From JAAYBR01 sp033813475 (GTDB lineage: Bacteria; Hydrogenedentota; Hydrogenedentia; Hydrogenedentales; CAITNO01): 27,455 bases of DNA. A program made the position numbers and the translations under genes. The DNA is taken from contig JAPXRP010000039.1 of assembly GCA_033813475.1 (NCBI GenBank), forward strand, positions 1 to 27,455. The letters run 5' to 3'. The notes below the pieces were generated by a model. The model was not told the DNA's origin and did no database searches. It saw nothing but the letters and a program-made list of their open reading frames with translations. Shown piece after piece: positions 22,626 through 27,455 of this stretch (its first letter is position 1; every line of letters begins with the position of its first letter).

Positions 22626-23951
22626 TCACGGGGTCTTCTCCAGCGCATGCCCCCTGCGCAGGTACCACCCGACCACCCAGAGGTAACCCGCAACGCACAG
22701 GGCGGGAACCGCGAGCACGCCCCATGACGGGTCGTCCACGTTCCACGGGCCCACACCGTAGTCCACCTCCAGCGCGCCGGACTGTCCCTTGGAAAAGAAC
22801 ATGCCGAAAGACGACCCAAGCACCCCGTGAATGAACCCCAGCGCGACCAGGTTCCGGTTGCGCTCCTCCATGAACACATACGAGAGAAAAATCCCCAGCA
22901 GGAACGTCACCCCCACCAGTCCGTGGGAGTTGATGTGGATCACCCCGAAACAGCTGCCCGTGAGCGTGGCGACCAGCAGCCGCTTCCGGTCCACGGCGTA
23001 GAACCATCCATACAGCGCGCCAAACAGTCCAAACGAAGTCATAAACCCCGCCAGCACGGACACGGGCACCGACTCCGCGCCGAAGTGCAGCCGGATCGGA
23101 AGCCAGGCCAGAGGCGCCAGAACAAGCGCCGCCACAAAGGAGAACATAAGCGCCAGCGGAACGCGGGCCCCGGGGCGCCGGTTGCCCGGGGAAGAGGACG
23201 GGCCAAAAGCCTTTCGCAGGCGGGTGCCGAAGTAGGACGAGAAGAGCAGCTGCTGCACGAAGCCCCAGAACACATACCCAAACGCGCCCAGGAGAAACGC
23301 GTCCAGACTGAACCGTTCGAAGGCCGCCGTCCCCCGCTGGGCGAAGGCCGCCGCAACAATCAGGCCCAGCAGGGGCAGCGCGATCTTCATGGCCGTGGCA
23401 AAGGCGGAGCCGAAGTTGTCGTAACGGATGCCGAACAGCACAATCACCGACGCCAGGGCGCTGCCGAACAGGACCACCAGAAGCACTCCCGGAAAAGACT
23501 GGTCATAGTGCCGCAGCGGTGTCTTGTCGAGATTGAAAAACTCCGCCACCTCACCCCAGTTCTGGTAGTTCAACACGTTCAGCCCGACGAAGAGCGCGGC
23601 CATGACCCCCAGCAGCACCCCGCGCCGCGCGGGCGACGCCGCCCGCAGATGCCGCACGAGCGCCCAGGGGTTCCCCAGCCCCCAGGAGGAAAGGGTGTCC
23701 CCATGCAGTCGGGGGCTCACAAACAGCAGATAAAGCGCCCCCGCCACCAGGCAAAGGGTGGACCCCGCGCGCACGCCGGGCACCTCCAGCATCACCCCGA
23801 AAGGATAGGCGCAGCCCCACAGCACCAGCAGAATGAACACCATGACAAGCAGGCCCTCCACCAGGTTGAACCTGCGCGAAAACCGTTCCCGCTCCCGGTC
23901 GCCCGCTGTTGTCGTCACGAAAAGGCCGTCTTGTTCCGTTGTCGTCCGCAT
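22626..23951 (-). CDS. Membrane protein resembling CPBP proteases, catalytic Glu pair replaced by Gln
   Basis: This 441-residue protein has about ten hydrophobic segments. The C-terminal half follows the CPBP (Abi, Rce1-like) layout: FWGFVQQLLFSSYFGTRL (228-245) at motif 1, GSCFGVIHINSHG (332-344) with FxxxH at 335-339 as motif 2, and LGFIHGVLGSSFG (371-383) with His375 as motif 3. Motif 1 normally reads EExxxR; here it is QQxxxS, so the glutamates that activate water in Rce1-type enzymes are missing while both His motifs remain. It may be a non-proteolytic relative or use another acid. ATG 23951 follows GAGGAG by five bases. It meets the PHP gene tail to tail and diverges from the HEAT-repeat gene. 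Confidence 0.8.
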   Translation of the reverse strand: MRTTTEQDGLFVTTTAGDRERERFSRRFNLVEGLLVMVFILLVLWGCAYPFGVMLEVPGVRAGSTLCLVAGALYLLFVSPRLHGDTLSSWGLGNPWALVRHLRAASPARRGVLLGVMAALFVGLNVLNYQNWGEVAEFFNLDKTPLRHYDQSFPGVLLVVLFGSALASVIVLFGIRYDNFGSAFATAMKIALPLLGLIVAAAFAQRGTAAFERFSLDAFLLGAFGYVFWGFVQQLLFSSYFGTRLRKAFGPSSSPGNRRPGARVPLALMFSFVAALVLAPLAWLPIRLHFGAESVPVSVLAGFMTSFGLFGALYGWFYAVDRKRLLVATLTGSCFGVIHINSHGLVGVTFLLGIFLSYVFMEERNRNLVALGFIHGVLGSSFGMFFSKGQSGALEVDYGVGPWNVDDPSWGVLAVPALCVAGYLWVVGWYLRRGHALEKTP

Positions 23952-24081
23952 TGCCGCTCCTCAAGTTGCCGCAGCCGCACGCACCCATAGACCCGCCGGA
24001 GGAGTTTCTGGTTTTGGCCGGACTCCGCGTTCCACCACCCGCCGCGGCGCGCCCCCAAAGACTTGCGCGAGGGCGCCCCAT

Positions 24082-24098
24082 TGCGGACAATGTCCGCA
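24082..24098 (+). promoter_or_regulatory. Hairpin abutting the HEAT-repeat gene start codon
   Basis: TGCGGAC-AAT-GTCCGCA is a perfect seven-pair inverted repeat ending on the A of ATG 24098. No Shine-Dalgarno sequence is visible before the start. It could hide the start codon in mRNA or be a protein-binding dyad. It is short enough to be chance in GC-rich DNA. Confidence 0.4.
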
Positions 24099-25303
24099 TG
24101 GTATCCCGGCCCGGAAAGGTCATTCCAGCGGCGCTCCTGCCCGCCCTCTGCCTGCTCGCGCAGGCCGTCTGCGGCGCCGGGCCCGTCGGCGCGTTTCCGC
24201 CCGGATCCCTCACCGGGAAACCGGCGCCCGCCCCCGCGCCTTATGTGCCCGGCCGGCCCGACACCCCTCCCCCGCCCCCCCCGGCGGAGCAGGCGCCGGC
24301 ACCGCTTGTTCCCCCCGCCTTTCCCGGACAGACACCCGGGGGCGCGGCAAACACAGGGAACGGGGCGGGGGCCGCGCGCGTGCTTGATCTCATGGCCGAA
24401 TCGGCCGACCCGGCCGCCCGCGCGCGCGCGCTGGAAACGCTCCCCCTCTCCGAGAATGCGGAGCACGACATCGGCCTCTGTGTCTCCGGACTGATCGATC
24501 CATCCCCCGAAGTGCGGGACGCCGCCGCCAAATGCGCCGCAGACACGCCGCCCGCGCATCTCTTCGCCTATGTGATGCGCACCCTGGCCTGGGGAACCCC
24601 TGAAAAGGTGCGGGCCCTCGATGCGGCCCTTCCCCGCCTCGCGGGACTGATGGACACCCTGCTCCTGGAGACACTTAACACGGAACTGGAAACCCCGAGG
24701 CACCGGCGCGCCGCCGCGTACTGCCTGGGACGCATGGGGGTCGTGGCCGCCGCGGAGCCCCTCGCGCGGCACGCATGGGCGACCGAGCCGCAGCTTGCCG
24801 ACACCTGCGCGCGCGCCCTGGGCATGCTGCGCTGTCCGGGGGCGTATAATGACCTGACCGCGCTGATGGAGCACCCCGACACCGCCCTGCGGATGACGGC
24901 GCTGCGCGCCCTCGCGGACATGAACACGCCGCCGGGCTGGCGCGCCGTGGCCGACACGGCGGCGGGAAAGACGGGGCAGGGCGCCCGCGTGCGCATGGAG
25001 GCAGTGCGCCTGATGGGAATGCTGCCGGTGGAGGAGGCCGTGCCGGCGCTGCTTGACGTCATGCGCGCCGACAAAAGCATGGCGCAGCCGGCGGCGCGGG
25101 TGTTGAAGAAAATCACGGGGCTGAACTACGGCCCCGATCCGGAGGCCTGGGCGCGGGAACTCCTGCTGGAGCCCCTGCCGCCCCGGCCGCCTGACACGGG
25201 AGGAACGCCATGGCCAGAGACAGCAGCGGAGGGCAGCGGGACTTCGGAGACCTCAACGCCGCCTTCCTCGGGGGCGAAGACGCCCAAGGGCCGCAGGAAA
25301 TGA
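24098..25303 (+). CDS. Secreted HEAT-repeat protein
   Basis: This 401-residue protein starts at ATG 24098, chosen because a signal peptide follows at once (VIPAALLPALCLLAQAVCGA). A Pro-rich linker (about 30-75) leads to a HEAT/armadillo-like helical array (about 90-355): repeated units such as RRAAAYCLGRMGVVAAAEPLA, LRMTALRALADMNTPPG and VRMEAVRLMGMLPVEEAVPAL. A Ser/Thr/Pro-rich tail ends in KTPKGRRK. HEAT arrays are scaffolds for protein binding; no enzyme motif is present. The cysteine after the signal region lacks a clear lipobox. Its 3' end overlaps dprA by 94 bases, so it leads the dprA-lpxK run. Partner unknown. Confidence 0.85.
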   Translation: MVSRPGKVIPAALLPALCLLAQAVCGAGPVGAFPPGSLTGKPAPAPAPYVPGRPDTPPPPPPAEQAPAPLVPPAFPGQTPGGAANTGNGAGAARVLDLMAESADPAARARALETLPLSENAEHDIGLCVSGLIDPSPEVRDAAAKCAADTPPAHLFAYVMRTLAWGTPEKVRALDAALPRLAGLMDTLLLETLNTELETPRHRRAAAYCLGRMGVVAAAEPLARHAWATEPQLADTCARALGMLRCPGAYNDLTALMEHPDTALRMTALRALADMNTPPGWRAVADTAAGKTGQGARVRMEAVRLMGMLPVEEAVPALLDVMRADKSMAQPAARVLKKITGLNYGPDPEAWARELLLEPLPPRPPDTGGTPWPETAAEGSGTSETSTPPSSGAKTPKGRRK

Positions 25304-26430
25304 GCGAAAGGCAGCGGGACTGGATGACCCTGGCGCTGGTGCCCGGAATCGGGGGCACCCGCTTCGTGCGCCTGATGGCGCGCTTTGGAACCCCAAGAAA
25401 GGCGCTGGCCGCGGCGGAGTCGGAGCTGGCCGAGGTGGTGGGCAAGAGGGTGGCGGCGAACATCCGGCAATACCGGGACGCCGTGGACACGGATACGCAG
25501 GAACGCCTGATGCGCCTGCACGGCGCGGCGCTCATCACCATGGACGACCCCGGGTATCCCCCGCTCCTCGCGGAGATTTACGACCCGCCGCTCATGCTGT
25601 TCGTCCGGGGCGCCCTGCTGGAGACCGACCAGTATGCCGTGGCCATTGTGGGCACGCGCCGCCCGTCGCACTATGGCGCGGCCATCGCCGGACGGCTCGC
25701 GGAGGACCTTGCGGCGCGGGGCATCACCGTGGTCAGCGGCATGGCGGAGGGAATTGACGCCGCCGCCCACGAGGGGGCGCTGAAGGCCGGCGGGCGCACC
25801 ATCGCGGTGGTTGGGTCGGGGGTGGACCAGGTCTTTCCGGCGGCCCACGCCGACCTCATGCGGCGCATCATCGCGCAGGGCGCGGTCGTCTCCCCCTTCC
25901 CCATGGGCATGAGCGCCCTCAAGACCAACTTTCCCCAGCGCAACCGCATCATCAGCGGCATCAGCCTGGGCGCCGTGGTGGTGGAGGCCCCGCCGGGAAG
26001 CGGATCCCTCATCACGGCGAAACACGCCGCCGAGCAGGGGCGCGAGGTCTTCGCCGTGCCCGGCGAGGCGGGGCGCCCCAACAGCCGCGGCCCGCACGCC
26101 CTCATCCGCGAGGGGGCGCGCCTGGTGGAGACGGTGGAGGACATCCTGGTGGAGCTGCGCATCCCCGCCGCCGCCCACGCGGCGCCCGCGTCCGAAACGG
26201 GCCGCGACACCCCCGGCGAACCGGACACGCCCCCGCCGCCGCCGTCCGCCCCCGGACTCACGGCGCTGGAGGCGGACATCCTGGCGTCCCTCAGCAGCGA
26301 GGGGGCCTTCGTGGACGAGATTGCCCTCACCTGCCGGCGGGCCGTCTCGGAGACCCTGAGCGCGCTGACCATCCTTGAACTCAAGGGCCTTGTCCGCCAG
26401 CACAGCGGCAAGCGCTTTTCACGGGCATGA
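25210..26430 (+). CDS. dprA: DNA-processing protein DprA
   Basis: DprA binds incoming single-stranded DNA and loads RecA during natural transformation. The 406-residue product has a helical N-part (36-135, with the LVPGIGGTRFVRLM helix-hairpin motif), the Rossmann-like core with IVGTRRPSHYG (147-156), VVSGMAEGIDAAAH (174-187), GSGVDQVFPAAH and FPQRNRIISGIS (241-252), and a C-terminal winged helix (350-406) after a Pro-rich linker. The start at 25210 has an excellent GGGAGGA site five bases before; ATG 25300 (MSERQRDW) would instead overlap the HEAT gene stop as ATGA but lacks a usable site. The first 30 residues are weakly constrained, so either may be used. The stop overlaps the lpxK start. 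Confidence 0.95.
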   Translation: MARDSSGGQRDFGDLNAAFLGGEDAQGPQEMSERQRDWMTLALVPGIGGTRFVRLMARFGTPRKALAAAESELAEVVGKRVAANIRQYRDAVDTDTQERLMRLHGAALITMDDPGYPPLLAEIYDPPLMLFVRGALLETDQYAVAIVGTRRPSHYGAAIAGRLAEDLAARGITVVSGMAEGIDAAAHEGALKAGGRTIAVVGSGVDQVFPAAHADLMRRIIAQGAVVSPFPMGMSALKTNFPQRNRIISGISLGAVVVEAPPGSGSLITAKHAAEQGREVFAVPGEAGRPNSRGPHALIREGARLVETVEDILVELRIPAAAHAAPASETGRDTPGEPDTPPPPPSAPGLTALEADILASLSSEGAFVDEIALTCRRAVSETLSALTILELKGLVRQHSGKRFSRA

Positions 26431-27434
26431 ACCCCCTGCGCCGGCTGGCCGAAACCGTCCGCAGGGGTGATCCTGTCCCCGCACCGCTCGGGGCGGTGCT
26501 GCGGGCGGCATCCCTCGTGCAGCGTGCCGGGATGCGCCGACGCCTCCGCGCGCCCCGCGTCCGCGTGGATGTCCGGGTCGTGAGTTTCGGCAACCTCACC
26601 GCCGGGGGCACGGGAAAGACCCCCGCCGTCCTGGAACGCGCGGGCCTGGAGCTGGCCCGCGGACAGCGCGTGGCCGTGGTCACCCGCGGCTATGGGGGCC
26701 GCCGGGTGACAGAGCCGTTTGTTTACTGCTGCGCGGAATCCGGAGGCCGCCCCGACCCGGCGCTGCTGGGGGACGAGGCCGCCATGCTTGCCCTGCGGTT
26801 TCCCGAACTGTGCGTCATCCGCGCCCGGGACCGGGTGGCGGGGGCGCGCGCGGCGGCCGCGCGGGGCTGCGATGTGGCGCTGCTGGATGACGGCTATCAG
26901 GCGGTCACCCTGGAACGCGACGAAAATGTTCTCCTCGTGGACGCGGGCAACCCGTTCGGGAACGGCCTGATCCTTCCGGCGGGCATCCTCCGGGAGCCCC
27001 TCGAAGCCATGTCCCGCGCGACGCATGTCCTCGTGACCCGCTGCGATGAGGCGCGGGACCTTGCCGGACTGCTCCGCGTGGTCCGCAGCCACTGTCCGGA
27101 CGCGCCCGTCCGCCTGACACGGCACGCCCCAGAATCGTTCCATCCGCTGGCCGGGGGGAAGCCCTCGCCGACGGACCTTTTCCGGGGCAGGAACGTCGCG
27201 GCGGTGTGCGGCCTGGCCCGGCCGGAATCCTTCTTCCGCACCCTGGAGTCTTTGGGCTGCCGGGTCGCGCGGCGGAGCGCGCTCCCCGACCACGCAGCCA
27301 TCCCCGCCGCGCTGCTCCGGGATGATCTTCCCGTCATCATCACGGAGAAGGACGCGGCCCGCCTGGGCCCGGACACGGCGGAGGCCGGGGGGGTGCATGT
27401 CCTCAGGGTGGGTCTCGCAGACTTCTTTCCCTGA
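26427..27434 (+). CDS. lpxK: Tetraacyldisaccharide 4'-kinase LpxK
   Basis: LpxK phosphorylates the 4' position of the lipid A disaccharide at the inner membrane. The 335-residue product has an N-terminal amphipathic region, a P-loop GNLTAGGTGKTP (55-66), TRGYGG (87-91), GDEAAML (115-121), DDGYQ (154-158), LPAGILREP (183-191), a conserved VCGLARPESFFRTLESLG block and TEKDAARL near the C-terminus. GDEAAML keeps the GDE of the usual GDEP. ATG 26427 overlaps the dprA stop (ATGA). The frame closes at 27434, so the gene is complete. Its presence is the strongest sign in the window of a lipopolysaccharide outer membrane; the other lpx genes are not here. Confidence 0.96.
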   Translation: MNPLRRLAETVRRGDPVPAPLGAVLRAASLVQRAGMRRRLRAPRVRVDVRVVSFGNLTAGGTGKTPAVLERAGLELARGQRVAVVTRGYGGRRVTEPFVYCCAESGGRPDPALLGDEAAMLALRFPELCVIRARDRVAGARAAAARGCDVALLDDGYQAVTLERDENVLLVDAGNPFGNGLILPAGILREPLEAMSRATHVLVTRCDEARDLAGLLRVVRSHCPDAPVRLTRHAPESFHPLAGGKPSPTDLFRGRNVAAVCGLARPESFFRTLESLGCRVARRSALPDHAAIPAALLRDDLPVIITEKDAARLGPDTAEAGGVHVLRVGLADFFP

Positions 27435-27455
27435 CACCCCCGCTCCGCGCCCGCA

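Overview
The window is GC-rich, densely coding bacterial DNA with 18 confidently placed protein genes, a few small ones, and no rRNA, tRNA, CRISPR array or transposase that I can recognise. lpxK (lipid A synthesis), a class A penicillin-binding protein, SecA and several periplasmic-looking proteins point to a Gram-negative, LPS-making cell. The small GTGGAC tandem arrays, the GGCACGGGCTTCCAGCCCGTG-type hairpin repeat and the gene mix remind me of uncultured phyla around Planctomycetes/PVC, such as Hydrogenedentota. That placement is an impression, not something I could test.

Layout. (1) 2-3291: the 3' end of a YmdB-type phosphodiesterase; an intergenic stretch with two 9-bp-period arrays; a membrane-anchored cyclophilin; a gap with a large inverted repeat; and a Tat-exported calcineurin-like phosphatase. 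(2) 3390-10461: a compact five-gene run of secA (TTG start), a membrane-anchored transglutaminase-like protein, an ABC ATPase, a 12-segment ABC permease and a YjbQ-family protein. The first four overlap their neighbours. (3) 10462-14355: a locally AT-rich leader with a sigma-54-like promoter, clpB, a convergent 48-residue protein, and lexA with a good promoter and a dyad that could be its own operator. (4) 14363-20296, minus strand: a secreted protein of unknown function, a VanZ-like protein, a PBP1A-type enzyme, then (from its own strong promoter) a truncated DnaA-like AAA+ protein with a coiled coil, translationally coupled to an HD phosphohydrolase. (5) 20421-22615: nadA, a 75-residue unknown protein and a PHP-domain hydrolase. 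(6) 22626-27434: a minus-strand membrane protein resembling CPBP proteases but with the catalytic Glu pair replaced by Gln, then an overlapping plus-strand run of a secreted HEAT-repeat protein, dprA and lpxK.

Most genes are housekeeping: protein export and folding (secA, cyclophilin, clpB), envelope (PBP, lpxK, transglutaminase/ABC exporter), DNA damage and recombination (lexA, dprA) and cofactor synthesis (nadA, perhaps yjbQ). The less ordinary parts are the secA-linked transglutaminase/ABC exporter run, the DnaA-like/HD pair beside lexA, the QQ variant of the CPBP fold, the sigma-54-like site before clpB, the six-codon reading frame overlapping the secA start, and the non-coding repeat elements. 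TGA/ATG or TGA/TTG overlaps recur throughout, suggesting translational coupling is used heavily.
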